DNA of 64,000 bases, taken from assembly GCF_004684085.1 (NCBI RefSeq), contig NZ_SRHZ01000024.1, positions 327,045 to 391,044 of the forward strand, read 5' to 3'. Below the pieces are notes generated by a model. That model searched no databases. It saw only the letters and a list, made by a program, of their open reading frames with translations, and was not told the origin of the DNA. Shown here in pieces: positions 1 to 9,039 of the stretch (within the stretch, counting starts at the first letter, position 1; each line of letters opens with the position of its first letter). The position numbers and the translations under genes were made by a program. This DNA comes from Stenotrophomonas maltophilia (lineage in GTDB: Bacteria > Pseudomonadota > Gammaproteobacteria > Xanthomonadales > Xanthomonadaceae).

Positions 1-596
1 TGGCGCAGGAACTCCGGCCAGTTCTCCTCGTCGGGCACCAGCAGCTCGGCCGGTTCCAGGCGGGCCAGCTCGGCTTCCAGGGCGTCGTCGGTTTCCACTT
101 CGTTGACCAGGAAGCGGCCGCCGGCCAGGTCGGCCCAGGCCAGGCCGTAGCCCTGCTTGCTGCGCGACAGGGCCATCAGCAGGGTGTCGCGGCGTTCATC
201 CAGCAGCGCCTCGTCGGTGACCGTGCCGGGGGTGACGATACGCACCACCTTGCGTTCGACCAGGCCCTTGGCCAGCGCCGGGTCGCCGATCTGTTCGCAG
301 ATCGCCACCGATTCGCCCAGCGCCACCAGCCGTGCCAGGTAGCCTTCATAGGCATGCACCGGTACGCCGGCCATCGGGATGGGGGCGCCACCGGAGCTGC
401 CGCGCTGGGTCAGGGTGATGTCGAGCAGGCGTGCGGCTTTGCGCGCGTCGTCATAGAACAGTTCGTAGAAGTCGCCCATGCGGAAGAACAGCAGCAGGTC
501 CGGATAGTCGGACTTGGCCGCGAAGAACTGCTTCATCAGCGGGGTGTGTTCCTTGGACGCCTTGGCGTTGCTGGTGTTGTCTTTTGTATCAGTCAC
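1..596 (-). CDS. mutS: DNA mismatch repair protein MutS (N-terminal part, runs off window)
   Basis: MutS recognises base mismatches and small loops and recruits MutL. About 198 N-terminal residues are present; the gene continues beyond base 1. The mismatch-recognition domain is recognisable: the run [15 protein letters not shown] contains the Phe-X-Glu wedge (F43, E45), followed by typical MutS segments such as [11 protein letters not shown] and AICEQIGDP. The start chosen is GTG at 596 (reads [11 protein letters not shown]), since no ATG precedes the conserved block except an internal one just before KQFF. There is no obvious ribosome-binding site, so the start is uncertain by some codons. 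The upstream neighbour is unrelated and divergent. Confidence 0.95.
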   Translation of the reverse strand, partial: MTDTKDNTSNAKASKEHTPLMKQFFAAKSDYPDLLLFFRMGDFYELFYDDARKAARLLDITLTQRGSSGGAPIPMAGVPVHAYEGYLARLVALGESVAICEQIGDPALAKGLVERKVVRIVTPGTVTDEALLDERRDTLLMALSRSKQGYGLAWADLAGGRFLVNEVETDDALEAELARLEPAELLVPDEENWPEFLR

Positions 597-886
597 TTGG
601 GGCGTTTCGCGTCTTGGCAGGGCGTCGGGGCGTGGCCATGCAGGCATGGCCGGGAGGACCGTTAGTGTAGCGACCTGGGCCGGTCGATGACCCGCAGCGT
701 CCGAGCTCCGGGCAGGGCCGCCGGGCGGGGCTGTCTGCACGCCAACTCCAACGGCCCAGGCACCTGTGGTTTGGTTGATTTCCGTAGGCCCCCACGGTAG
801 TGTCAGCCCCGGCGATTTCCGCCAAACGGCCTCCATGGAAACCGGGGCGGCTCATCCCCGGGCGGGCGTTGATGGAAAGAACAAGC

Positions 887-2164
887 ATGACTGCAGCCTG
901 CACGGCCGCCGAACCTCGTTACACCTGGCGTACCGTCCTGCTCAGCATCCTGGTCGCCATTGTTCCGCTGGCTGGATCCGCACCGTTCACCCTGCTGAAG
1001 GCGGTGCTGCTGCTTGTCCTGCTGGTCACCGGCGTGGTCCTGATCCGCCGCCAGCCGGATGTCCGCCTGCGCTACCGCATCGCGCGGTTCATCGTGATCG
1101 TCTGCTTGCTGCGCCTGGCCTACGCCTTCTACAGCATCGGCTGGCATGGCCTGCGCTGGAACGAACTGGACCTTCCCGCGCAGACCCTGATCTACCTGGG
1201 CACGGCCGCAGTGTTCGCCACCGCCCTGGACTGGCGCCTGATCTGGAAGGTCTTCGCGTTGTCCACCTTGGTCTTCGGTGGTTCCTGCATCGTGCAGCAC
1301 CACGTGATGGGCATGGAACGCGCACATGGCTTCAGCGGTGGTGAGTGGACGGCCATCGAGTTCGCCATGGTCACGCTGTGCATGGCGCTGTTCTCGGTCA
1401 TCCGGCTGATCCAGCCGAACGTCCATCCGGCCGAGCGCTGGCTGCATGGCATCGCCATCGCGGTCGGGGTCTACGGTTCGATCCTGGCGCAGAGCCGCGG
1501 GCCGATCCTGGCCTTCATTCCCGCCATGCTGATGGTGATTGCCGTGCACGTCCGGCGCACGCGGCGCTGGCGCGGGGCGCTGGCCTTCGTCGGTGCCCTG
1601 GTCATCGGCGTGGCCGGTGCCACCTCGATGTTGAACCACGAGGTGATCCAACGCTTCGGTGAGGTCAGCGGCGAGATCTCCGGTTTCAACCAGGAAAACG
1701 AGGTCGGCTCGGTCCGCGAGCGCATCGCCATGTGGGGCGTGGCGGTCGACGCCTTCGCCGAGCATCCCGTGGCGGGGGTGGGCCTGAACCAGTTCGGTAC
1801 CTATGCACGTGAGGGCATCGCCCGCGGCGAGGTGTCCGATTCGATCTACCGCTACAACCACCCGCACAATGAATACCTGGAAGCGGCGGTGACCGGTGGT
1901 GTGCCGTTGTTGGTGATCATGCTGCTGGTCTTCATCCTGCCAGGCATCCACTTCGTACGACGTCTCGGCCATGCCGATGAGATGACCGCGATGATCGCTA
2001 CCGCAGGACTTGCCGTGGTCATCGTCTATGCGCTTTCGGCGTTCACGGACAACGTGTTCTACCGGGCGATGCCGCATTCGTTCTATTTCTACCTGGTGCT
2101 GGGCTTCATGCTGGCGACCGCCTTGCCTGCGCGCGACCTGCGCCGGGAAGGGAGCGCCTCCTGA
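887..2164 (+). CDS. O-antigen ligase (Wzy_C/WaaL) family membrane protein
   Basis: Polytopic inner-membrane protein of about 425 residues with roughly ten hydrophobic segments. It carries the family signature HNEYLEAAVTGGVPLL near the C-terminal third, typical of Wzy_C-domain O-antigen ligases and polymerases that move lipid-linked glycan. The start MTAACTAAEPRY at 887 is preceded by GGAAAGA about 7 bases upstream; an in-frame ATG at 872 is possible and the frame stays open further upstream. The stop overlaps the next start (TGATG), so it is co-translated with the glycosyltransferase. Ligase, polymerase or exopolysaccharide roles cannot be separated from sequence alone. Confidence 0.85.
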   Translation: MTAACTAAEPRYTWRTVLLSILVAIVPLAGSAPFTLLKAVLLLVLLVTGVVLIRRQPDVRLRYRIARFIVIVCLLRLAYAFYSIGWHGLRWNELDLPAQTLIYLGTAAVFATALDWRLIWKVFALSTLVFGGSCIVQHHVMGMERAHGFSGGEWTAIEFAMVTLCMALFSVIRLIQPNVHPAERWLHGIAIAVGVYGSILAQSRGPILAFIPAMLMVIAVHVRRTRRWRGALAFVGALVIGVAGATSMLNHEVIQRFGEVSGEISGFNQENEVGSVRERIAMWGVAVDAFAEHPVAGVGLNQFGTYAREGIARGEVSDSIYRYNHPHNEYLEAAVTGGVPLLVIMLLVFILPGIHFVRRLGHADEMTAMIATAGLAVVIVYALSAFTDNVFYRAMPHSFYFYLVLGFMLATALPARDLRREGSAS

Positions 2165-3156
2165 TGGCGCATATCCATCTGTTGGCCGCCGACAACCAGC
2201 GTGGCCTGTCCCATGACATCCAGGTGATCGAGCGCTCGTTGCAGCAGCTCGGGCACAAGGTGACGGTCAGCCGCCTGGACGCGGTGCGCAACGGTGGTGC
2301 CTGGAAACTCCGCCGGATGCGCCTGCGTAGGCTGCTGGCCTCGTGGCTGAGCCTGGGGCGCACGCCGTCCCGGTTCGACATCAACATCTCGCTGGAACAT
2401 GTCCGGCCGGCAAGCTTCGGACTGGCCAAAGTCAATCTGTTGATCCCGAATCCGGAATGGGTGTCCGCACGCAGCCTGCGCATCCTGCCGCGGTTCGATG
2501 CGTTGCTGACCAAGACCGAAGAGGCCACGCGCATCTTCACGGCACTTGGGCTGCGTGCGCTGGAAGTCGGTTTCTGCAGCCGTGACCGTTATGACCCTTC
2601 AGTACCGCGCAAGCCCCGCAGCTTCCTGCATGCGGCCGGTACCAGTGGCATGAAAGGCACGGCAACGCTGGTCGAGGTCTGGAAGCGCCATCCGGAATGG
2701 CCCTTGCTGACCATCCTGCGCGGCGGCCCTTCGGACGAAGACGAGGGCGGTGCCACGAACCTGCGAATCGTCCGAGAGCGCCTGCCCGACCAGGAAGTGC
2801 AACGCCTGCAGAACGAGCACGCGTTCCACCTGTGCCTGTCGCAGACTGAAGGCTGGGGCCATTATCTGGTGGAGGCGATGAGCTGTGCGGCGGTGGTGAT
2901 CACCTGCGACGGCGCGCCGATGAACCAGATGATCGACGACACGCGTGGCATTCCCGTTGCGGCCCATGAGGGCCAGCCCTGCCACCTGTCCAGGACCTGG
3001 CACGTGGACGAAGCGGCGCTGGAACAGGCGATCGAGCGTGCCTTGGCCATGGATGAGCTGGAATGGAGCCGGTTGGGCGCCAATGCGCGCGCGTGGCACC
3101 TGGCCAGCGAGGCCGCGTTCCCGCAGCGGCTGGGCGAGGCCCTGGCGAAGCTCTGA
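2164..3156 (+). CDS. Glycosyltransferase, GT4-like
   Basis: Cytoplasmic protein of 330 residues. The C-terminal half carries the donor-binding region of GT-B enzymes: LCLSQTEGWGHYLVEAMSC, then VVITCDGAPMNQMI, matching the E-x7-E type motif of group 1 transferases. The N-terminus (AADNQRGLSHDIQVIERSL) fits an acceptor-binding Rossmann half, although the protein is shorter than many GT4 enzymes. Its start overlaps the stop of the ligase-like gene by one base, so the two form one unit and probably act on the same surface glycan. The sugar and acceptor are unknown. Confidence 0.8.
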   Translation: MAHIHLLAADNQRGLSHDIQVIERSLQQLGHKVTVSRLDAVRNGGAWKLRRMRLRRLLASWLSLGRTPSRFDINISLEHVRPASFGLAKVNLLIPNPEWVSARSLRILPRFDALLTKTEEATRIFTALGLRALEVGFCSRDRYDPSVPRKPRSFLHAAGTSGMKGTATLVEVWKRHPEWPLLTILRGGPSDEDEGGATNLRIVRERLPDQEVQRLQNEHAFHLCLSQTEGWGHYLVEAMSCAAVVITCDGAPMNQMIDDTRGIPVAAHEGQPCHLSRTWHVDEAALEQAIERALAMDELEWSRLGANARAWHLASEAAFPQRLGEALAKL

Positions 3157-3184
3157 AGCGAAACGCGTTGTCGTCGCCGCACGC

Positions 3185-3577
3185 TCAAGCGAGGACCAGA
3201 GTCACCTGCGGGTGGCCGTTGAAGATTTCCATCACGATCTCGAAGTAGGTCTGTCCCTGGCCCCGTTCCAGCGCCGCCAGCTGGTCCGTGACCGTCGGGG
3301 TGTTGAAACTGCCGGCCGGATCGAGTTTAGACCGCAGCCACGCCCGTGTGGTCTCGCGACCCAGTGCGTGGCGGCTGTGTTCGATGTCACGCCAGACCAC
3401 CGTGGCGGAGGCATGACCGGCGAGTGCACCGTAGTCACCCCATAGCAGGTCATCCAATGCGTCCAGGCTTGGCCCCAGTTGCCAATCTTCGCCAGCCATG
3501 AATACCCGGTTGATTTCCACGTAGAAGCTGGTGATGTCGCTGATGGCTGCGCCGTCGATCTGCAGGATAAGGGTCAT
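3185..3577 (-). CDS. Barstar-like (ribonuclease inhibitor family) protein
   Basis: Small cytoplasmic protein of 130 residues. The start at 3577 (MTLILQIDGAAISD) is chosen because homologous barstars begin directly with a beta strand; the frame extends 14 codons upstream without conserved character. Barstar-like features are a strand followed by I-x-x-I-x-x-F/Y-x-x-E, the central LDALDDLLWGDYG (the helix barstar uses to plug the barnase active site), a V-x-W strand, and a final hydrophobic strand VTLVLA. No barnase-type RNase is encoded nearby, so this is an orphan inhibitor or a remnant of a toxin-immunity locus. The family call rests on motif resemblance only. Confidence 0.65.
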   Translation of the reverse strand: MTLILQIDGAAISDITSFYVEINRVFMAGEDWQLGPSLDALDDLLWGDYGALAGHASATVVWRDIEHSRHALGRETTRAWLRSKLDPAGSFNTPTVTDQLAALERGQGQTYFEIVMEIFNGHPQVTLVLA

Positions 3578-3790
3578 GCGACGACTGTATCGGCTTCCGC
3601 GCCATCGGTACGATTCCACGGGATTCTGGACGGTTCTGTCCGGTGCGAATGACCGGTGATGATCAAGGGCGGAGTTTGGGTGGGATTATCTTGTGAGTAT
3701 GTCGTGACATTCTTGGGGTGCAGCGTTGTTGCTTTTCACGCCGGTCTGCACAGTTCCAGAGTTTTGGATCGATATAATAATCGAGGCCCA

Positions 3791-3817
3791 TAAAGTTTCC
3801 CTTGGCCGAGCCGCCAT
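3791..3817 (+). promoter_or_regulatory. FliA (sigma-28) type promoter for the chemoreceptor
   Basis: TAAAGTTT (3791-3798) matches the flagellar sigma-28 -35 consensus exactly. After 11 bases comes GCCGCCAT (3810-3817), matching GCCGATAA at 5 of 8 positions including the GCCG core. It lies 31 bases before the ATG of a methyl-accepting chemotaxis gene, the class of gene usually controlled by FliA. A sigma-70 -10-like TATAAT at 3773-3778 lies just upstream and has no good -35. Confidence 0.7.
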
Positions 3818-3848
3818 CGATCGTACGGCCATGATCAAGGGAATTGAG

Positions 3849-6071
3849 ATGCTCGCCTTACGCAACCTTCGTGTGGGTTTCCGGCTGGGTGCCGGTTTCG
3901 GTCTACTGCTGCTGTTCATCATGGCCATCATCGGCCTCGTGCTTTATGGAAACCAGCTGAAATCCGCCCAGTTCGAGAAAGTGGTGGACGTCAATATGGT
4001 GAAGATGCGGCTGTTGAACGACATGCTCGATACCAACAATGCGGTGCTGATGCATCGCCGGTTGATGGTGATCAAGCGCGGCGAGGATTTTGATAAGGAT
4101 TATCAGCGCGCACAGGAACTGTCGAAGACCTACGACGGCATCTGGGCCCGATATATCAAGATTCCGCGCGATGCCACCGGCGATGCACTGGTGACCCGTA
4201 TCGACGCAGCGCGAAAGGCCACCGATACATCGACCCAACATCTGCATGAACGCATGAAGGCCGGTGATTTCGACGGCGCGGCCAAGGAGCTGCTGGCCGA
4301 GCATGGTCTGGCCACCGCCTGGAATGAATCGATCTCGGCCCTGCTTCGGCATCAGGAAATGCTCACCGAACGCAGCCGTGAGGAATACCGCTCGACTGAA
4401 GCCTGGACCGGTACCTTGTCGATCGTGTTCGGGGCACTGAGCCTGTTGCTGGGCACGTTGGCGGCCTGGGCGATCACCCGCAGCCTGACCCGGCCGCTGG
4501 AGGGTGCGGTGAAGCTGGCCGACGGCATCGCCGGTGGCCGACTGGACAGCAGCATCGACGCCTCCGGCAACGATGAGGTGACCCAGCTGCTGAGATCGAT
4601 GCAGCGCATGCAGGCGCAGTTGCAGGCAGTGATGGCCGCCCAGGGCGAACTTGCCCGCCAGCACGATGCCGGCAGCCTCAGCTACCGCATGGACGAGAGT
4701 GCCTTCCCCGGCGACTACGGACGCATGGTGCACGAGACCAACGCGCTGGTCGGCTCGCACGTGCAGGTGCAGAACCGCTTGATCGAGGTGATGAAGCATT
4801 ACGCACGCGGTGATCTGTCGGTGGACATGGATCCGCTGCCTGGCGAGAAGGCGGCGATCACCCAGGCGATGGATGAGACCAAGAGCAGCCTGTCAGCGAT
4901 CAACAGTGAGATCCGCCGGCTGGCAACCGCGGCCGCAGCCGGCGACTTCAGCCTGCGCGGCGACGAGGATCGTTTCTCCTACGATTTCCGCGACATGGTG
5001 GCTGGGCTCAACCGGCTGATGCAGACCACCGACGAGAACCTGGTGCAGGTGTCCACCCTGCTGCAGGCCATCTCACGCGGCAATCTGACCGTGCGCATGG
5101 AGGGCGATTTCCACGGGGTGTTCGCGCGCATGCGTGATGACTGCAATGCCACGGTCGATCAGCTCAAGCAGATCGTCGGCCGCATCCAGGCCAGTGCGTC
5201 CAGCATCAATCTGGCGGCGGGCGAGATCGCTTCGGGCAACACCGACCTGTCGCGGCGTACCGAACAGCAGGCGGCGAACCTGGAAGAAACAGCGGCGTCG
5301 ATGGAGGAACTGACCTCTACCGTGAAGCAGAATGCCGAGCACGCACGCCAGGCCAACCAGCTCGCCATCGGTGCGCATGGCGTGGCCTCGCAGGGCGGCG
5401 AGGTCGTCGGCCAGGTCGTGACGACGATGTCGGCCATCGAGGCGTCGTCGAAGAAGATCGCCGAGATCATCTCGGTCATCGACGGCATCGCGTTCCAGAC
5501 CAACATCCTGGCCTTGAACGCAGCGGTGGAAGCCGCGCGCGCCGGTGAGCAGGGCAGGGGCTTTGCGGTGGTCGCCAGCGAGGTGCGCACGCTGGCGCAG
5601 CGTTCGGCCGGTGCCGCCAAGGAGATCAAGGGCCTGATCGAGGATTCGGTCGGCAAGGTTGCCGATGGATCAGCGCTGGTGCGCCAGGCCGGCACCACGA
5701 TGGGTGAGATCGTTGCCTCCGTGCAGCGGGTGACCGACATCATGGCCGACATCTCCGCCGCTTCGCAGGAACAGAGCTCGGGCATCGAGCAGGTCAATCA
5801 AGCGGTGGTGCAGATGGACGAGACAACCCAGCAGAACGCCGCGCTGGTGGAAGAGGCCAGTGCTGCGGCACGCTCGATGGAGGAACAGTCCAACCTGTTG
5901 GCCGAGGCGGTATCGGTGTTCCGTACCGGTGCAGTCACGGCAGCAGCAGCGGTACGCCCGGCCCTGGCGGCGGTGGCTGCGACGGTCACGCCGGTTCGGC
6001 GGCCAGCGTCGCTCTCACCGCGCATCGAGCCGACGCTGGCGGCCAATGCGGGCGGCTGGGAAGAGTTCTAG
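3849..6071 (+). CDS. Methyl-accepting chemotaxis protein with multiple HAMP-like units
   Basis: Transmembrane chemoreceptor of 740 residues. The start [14 protein letters not shown] at 3849 follows AAGGGAATTGAG, a good ribosome-binding site. TM1 is about residues 13-34, a four-helix-type periplasmic sensor runs to about 187, and TM2 is about 188-209. HAMP-like segments then repeat ([54 protein letters not shown]). The signalling domain has the canonical hairpin tip region [20 protein letters not shown] and methylation-helix motifs. The C-terminus ends GWEEF, fitting the xWxxF tether for CheR/CheB. The gene stands alone behind a FliA-type promoter and is closed by a strong terminator. Confidence 0.95.
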   Translation: MLALRNLRVGFRLGAGFGLLLLFIMAIIGLVLYGNQLKSAQFEKVVDVNMVKMRLLNDMLDTNNAVLMHRRLMVIKRGEDFDKDYQRAQELSKTYDGIWARYIKIPRDATGDALVTRIDAARKATDTSTQHLHERMKAGDFDGAAKELLAEHGLATAWNESISALLRHQEMLTERSREEYRSTEAWTGTLSIVFGALSLLLGTLAAWAITRSLTRPLEGAVKLADGIAGGRLDSSIDASGNDEVTQLLRSMQRMQAQLQAVMAAQGELARQHDAGSLSYRMDESAFPGDYGRMVHETNALVGSHVQVQNRLIEVMKHYARGDLSVDMDPLPGEKAAITQAMDETKSSLSAINSEIRRLATAAAAGDFSLRGDEDRFSYDFRDMVAGLNRLMQTTDENLVQVSTLLQAISRGNLTVRMEGDFHGVFARMRDDCNATVDQLKQIVGRIQASASSINLAAGEIASGNTDLSRRTEQQAANLEETAASMEELTSTVKQNAEHARQANQLAIGAHGVASQGGEVVGQVVTTMSAIEASSKKIAEIISVIDGIAFQTNILALNAAVEAARAGEQGRGFAVVASEVRTLAQRSAGAAKEIKGLIEDSVGKVADGSALVRQAGTTMGEIVASVQRVTDIMADISAASQEQSSGIEQVNQAVVQMDETTQQNAALVEEASAAARSMEEQSNLLAEAVSVFRTGAVTAAAAVRPALAAVAATVTPVRRPASLSPRIEPTLAANAGGWEEF

Positions 6072-6098
6072 CAGGACTGGAACGCCGGCAGGGAGACG

Positions 6099-6140
6099 GC
6101 GCCCATCGCGATGGCTGATCGCGATGGGCGCGGATTTTCT
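6099..6140 (+). terminator. Rho-independent terminator after the chemoreceptor gene
   Basis: A perfect 14-bp stem, GCGCCCATCGCGAT (6099-6112) with its complement at 6118-6131, a 5-base loop, and a T-rich run GGATTTTCTT. It starts 28 bases after the stop codon. Confidence 0.85.
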
Positions 6141-6244
6141 TCCTGAACGGGCGATGGCCGATGAAGTGGCGGACACACGCATTTCACTTCCGGTTGCCAA
6201 CGGCGGGAGGACACTCGTGCCATACCAGACCTCAGGAGATGGCC

Positions 6245-6607
6245 ATGAAGACTTCGACCCGACTGCTTGTGCTGGGCACGCTGCTGGCGGCGTCGTCCGT
6301 TGCGGGCGCGCAGACCTACGGACCGCGCGATGAAGGACGCAAGTTCAATGATGGCAGCCGTGTGGTCTGCAAGAACGTGGAAGTGCAGCGCAATTCGCGC
6401 GACCCCAACCGTATTGCCGGTACCGCCACCGGCGCGGTGATCGGTGGCCTGCTGGGCAACCAGGTGGGTGGTGGCAACGGCAAGAAGCTCGCCACCGTGG
6501 CCGGCGCCGTAGCCGGTGGTGCTGCCGGCCGCCAGATCCAGGGCAACAGCCAGCAGAAGAACGGTGATCGCGTGGTCGAACGCCGTTGCGAGCGCGTCTA
6601 CCGTTGA
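6245..6607 (+). CDS. Glycine-zipper 2TM-domain exported protein
   Basis: Exported protein of 120 residues. The signal peptide is MKTSTRLLVLGTLLAASSVAGA with cleavage near AGA-QTY. The middle holds the glycine-zipper pair GTATGAVIGGLLGNQVGGG and VAGAVAGGAAGRQIQG, as in the 17-kDa surface antigen/SlyB-like family of outer-membrane-associated proteins. Two cysteines in the mature part (VVCKN, RRCERVYR) could form a disulfide. The start at 6245 is preferred over 6239 because AGGAG at 6234-6238 is then correctly spaced. A role in envelope integrity is inferred from the family. Confidence 0.85.
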   Translation: MKTSTRLLVLGTLLAASSVAGAQTYGPRDEGRKFNDGSRVVCKNVEVQRNSRDPNRIAGTATGAVIGGLLGNQVGGGNGKKLATVAGAVAGGAAGRQIQGNSQQKNGDRVVERRCERVYR

Positions 6608-6681
6608 TTGCGCGAACCGCTCAGCCCTTCCACACCGCAGTACTCGAACGCCGGCCCTGTGCCGGCGTTCCTCGTTGTGGA

Positions 6682-6756
6682 AAAAGGGGACGGAGGGGAT
6701 TAAGTCGTAATTCCCCGGAACGGCCGCTTACGACTTAATCCCCTCCGTCCCCTTTT
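6682..6756. repeat. 29-bp inverted repeat, 'GGGGACGGAGGGGATTAAGTCG' family
   Basis: Perfect inverted arms at 6682-6710 and 6728-6756 around a 17-base loop. The same element, with a different loop, recurs at 53581-53679. The right arm contains the stop codon and last nine codons of the adjacent minus-strand permease gene. It lies between convergent genes and could also terminate transcription. The shape fits a REP-type palindrome; which transposase mobilises it cannot be told here. Confidence 0.9.
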
Positions 6757-7855
6757 CTGCGAGGAGGCGCCAGGTGGCGAGGCTGCCGTAGAGCAGCAGC
6801 AGGACGGTGAGGGTGATCAGTTCGTGGCTGACTTCGGCCAGGCTGGCGTCCATCTGGTTCAGGCGCACCATCAGGTTGATGCCCGAGGTGGTTGGCAACA
6901 GCTGCGCCAGCCAGACCAGCGGTTGCGGCGTCATCACCGAAGGCCAGGACAGGTTGGCCAGGAAGAACAGCGGGATGGAGGTGGCGATGATGTACTGGAA
7001 GGCGCGCTCGCGGGTGCGGAAGAAGCTGCCGACGAACAAGCCGAACGCCACTGTGGCGGCGATGAACAAGGTGCCGCCCAGCAGCTGGCCCAGCGGGTTG
7101 CCGCCACGCGGATAGTCCTGCACCCAGGCGGTGAAACCCGCGTAGTAGAACAGGCCGAACAGGCCGATCAGGCCGAAGCCCAGCGCCATGCCGGCCAGCG
7201 TTGGCAGGTCGAAGCGCAGGCGGCGGCCAAGTATGAGGCGGCGGCCGCCGAGCAGCACGCCGATGCCCATCAACAGTGTCTGGTGCACGATCAGCTCGGC
7301 CACGCCGGGCACGATGGCGCTGCCATAGCCTTCCTGGGTGTTGTAAAGCGGGCGCTGCACCAAGGTGACCGGCGGTGCCTGCGGGGCGCCCATGAAGGCA
7401 GCCTGGCCGACCACAGCGTCACGCCCGAACGCACCCAGTGCATCGGCCACACTGCCCAGCACCCAGCTGGCACGGCCCAGGTAGGCGCCGTTGCCGAGCA
7501 GCACCAGCTTGGCCGGGTGGCCGCGCAGGATGTCGCGTTCCAGGTTGGCCGGGATCAGCACGATGCCTTCGGCGTGGCCGGCTTCCAGCTGCTGGCGCGC
7601 GCTGTCGATGTCGGCCGGTTGCCCGACCACGCGTGCAACCCGTAGTGCATCGAGCTTGCGCAGCAGTTCGCGGCTGGTCGCGCTGTGGTCCTGGTCCACC
7701 ACCAGCACCGGCAGGTTGCCGGCCACCTGGTGGCGGTATGCGGCCGGGTAGAAGAACGAGTACAGGATCACCGCGCCGACCATCACCACGATCGCATAGC
7801 GATCGCACAGCACCGCCATCAGGGTCTGCCGCAGGCTGCGCCAGAGTGCGCTCAT
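6728..7855 (-). CDS. ABC-2 type transporter permease (second of pair)
   Basis: Membrane protein of 375 residues. An N-terminal TM (VVMVGAVILYSFFY) is followed by a large extracytoplasmic domain (VLVVDQDHSATSRELLRKL) and a C-terminal cluster of five or six TMs, the YhhJ/YbhR architecture. The start MSALWRSLRQTL at 7855 is chosen because it gives a 4-base ATGA overlap with the preceding permease; the frame stays open upstream in non-conserved sequence. The last residues EKGTEGIKS and the stop are supplied by the inverted repeat 6682-6756. No ATP-binding subunit is encoded in the operon, so its energy source is unresolved. Confidence 0.85.
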   Translation of the reverse strand: MSALWRSLRQTLMAVLCDRYAIVVMVGAVILYSFFYPAAYRHQVAGNLPVLVVDQDHSATSRELLRKLDALRVARVVGQPADIDSARQQLEAGHAEGIVLIPANLERDILRGHPAKLVLLGNGAYLGRASWVLGSVADALGAFGRDAVVGQAAFMGAPQAPPVTLVQRPLYNTQEGYGSAIVPGVAELIVHQTLLMGIGVLLGGRRLILGRRLRFDLPTLAGMALGFGLIGLFGLFYYAGFTAWVQDYPRGGNPLGQLLGGTLFIAATVAFGLFVGSFFRTRERAFQYIIATSIPLFFLANLSWPSVMTPQPLVWLAQLLPTTSGINLMVRLNQMDASLAEVSHELITLTVLLLLYGSLATWRLLAEKGTEGIKS

Positions 7856-9039
7856 GCGTCGGCCCCCGCCGGTTGCGCGGCCTCGGGCGTGCGCGCGAAG
7901 GCGATAAGGCGCAGGCCGCCGATGCCACCCGCCACGACCGCCATCAACAACAGCGTGGCCAGCGGCCATACCGAAACCTGCAGCGGCGAACCGATGAACT
8001 GCTGCTGGGTCTGCAGCTTGATGTAGGCGCTGAGTGGCAGCAGCTGATGCCAGATGCGGGTGAACAAGGGGCCATCCAGCACCGGGAAGGTGGCGCTGGA
8101 GAACGCCAGTGCAGTGCCGATGCTGAGGCCGACTGCGGACAGCGCAGTGCCCATGTCACGGGTGACGCCGACGAAGAACAACGCGTAGGCGGCGGTGGCC
8201 AGATAGAACAAAGGTTGTGCGAGCAGCAGCAGGAGCACGCTTCCCGCCACACCGTCGCCGCGCAGCCAGGCCAGGTAACCGATGCCGAGCGCGCCATACA
8301 ACGAGAACAGCAGGATGTACGGCGCAACCTTGCCGGCAATCGCAGCCCATGGCGTGTGCCCCAACCAGGCGGGCAGGGTGCCGTCGCGGATCTCGCGGCC
8401 GAGGCTGCCGGCCACGGCAAGCGCCAGAACCAGCGACAACACTGCCGGGAAGATCAGTGGCAGCAGGAACAGCTCGTAGCTCCGCGCCGGGTTGTAGAGG
8501 ATGTCCGACTGCACCGCGATCGGTGCCGCACGCAGCTTGCCCGGGCCGACCTGCAGGCCGATGCGCTCGCGCAGCAGGCGTGCGTTCCAGGCCGAGAGCG
8601 CATCACCGATATCGCGCGCGGCGGACTGGCCGGTGGTCATGTAGGTGGCGTTGTAATAGGCGAACACCGTGCCCTGGCGCCCACGCAACGCCTGCCGGGT
8701 GACATCACGCGGCACCAGTACGATGGCGAACACGTCCAGGCTGCGCAGCTGCGAACGCGCGTCTTCCATGTCCACGGGCTGGCTGGCGATACGCACTCCC
8801 GGGCTGGCATCGAGCATGCGCAGCAGCAGGCGGCTGTCGCTGCTGTGGTCGAGGTCGACCACGGCGATCGGGATGTCGCGCATCACCGAGGGCGTGAACA
8901 TCCACGCCATCACCACCAGCATCAGCAGCGGCAGCGCGGTGACCAGCATCAGATCGGCGCGGTTGCCGCGCAGCGAACGAAGCTCGCGCCGCCAGCAGGC
9001 GGCGACGCCGCCGTGGTCGGGGTTCAGTGCTGGGGCCAT
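7852..9039 (-). CDS. ABC-2 type transporter permease (first of pair)
   Basis: Membrane protein of 395 residues with the same plan as its partner: an N-terminal TM (LVTALPLLMLVVMAWMF), a periplasmic domain with the paralogous segment IAVVDLDHSSDSRLLLRML, and a C-terminal membrane domain. It is homologous in layout to YbhS/YhhJ exporters of drugs or cell-envelope compounds. Its start overlaps the end of the HlyD-type gene by 16 bases, and its stop overlaps the next permease (ATGA). It most likely pairs with the downstream gene as a heterodimeric channel connected through HlyD and TolC. The substrate is unknown. Confidence 0.85.
   Translation of the reverse strand: MAPALNPDHGGVAACWRRELRSLRGNRADLMLVTALPLLMLVVMAWMFTPSVMRDIPIAVVDLDHSSDSRLLLRMLDASPGVRIASQPVDMEDARSQLRSLDVFAIVLVPRDVTRQALRGRQGTVFAYYNATYMTTGQSAARDIGDALSAWNARLLRERIGLQVGPGKLRAAPIAVQSDILYNPARSYELFLLPLIFPAVLSLVLALAVAGSLGREIRDGTLPAWLGHTPWAAIAGKVAPYILLFSLYGALGIGYLAWLRGDGVAGSVLLLLLAQPLFYLATAAYALFFVGVTRDMGTALSAVGLSIGTALAFSSATFPVLDGPLFTRIWHQLLPLSAYIKLQTQQQFIGSPLQVSVWPLATLLLMAVVAGGIGGLRLIAFARTPEAAQPAGADA

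Noticed and set aside
800..886. 29-codon N-terminal extension of the ligase-like gene
   Set aside because: No ribosome-binding site and not hydrophobic; the ATG at 887 has GGAAAGA at good spacing.
589..903. Minus-strand frame upstream of mutS
   Set aside because: No motif, overlaps the plus-strand gene start, Arg/Pro-rich shadow composition.
3773..3778. TATAAT as the main chemoreceptor promoter
   Set aside because: A perfect -10 but no acceptable -35 at 16-18 bases; the FliA element downstream is better placed and matches the gene class.
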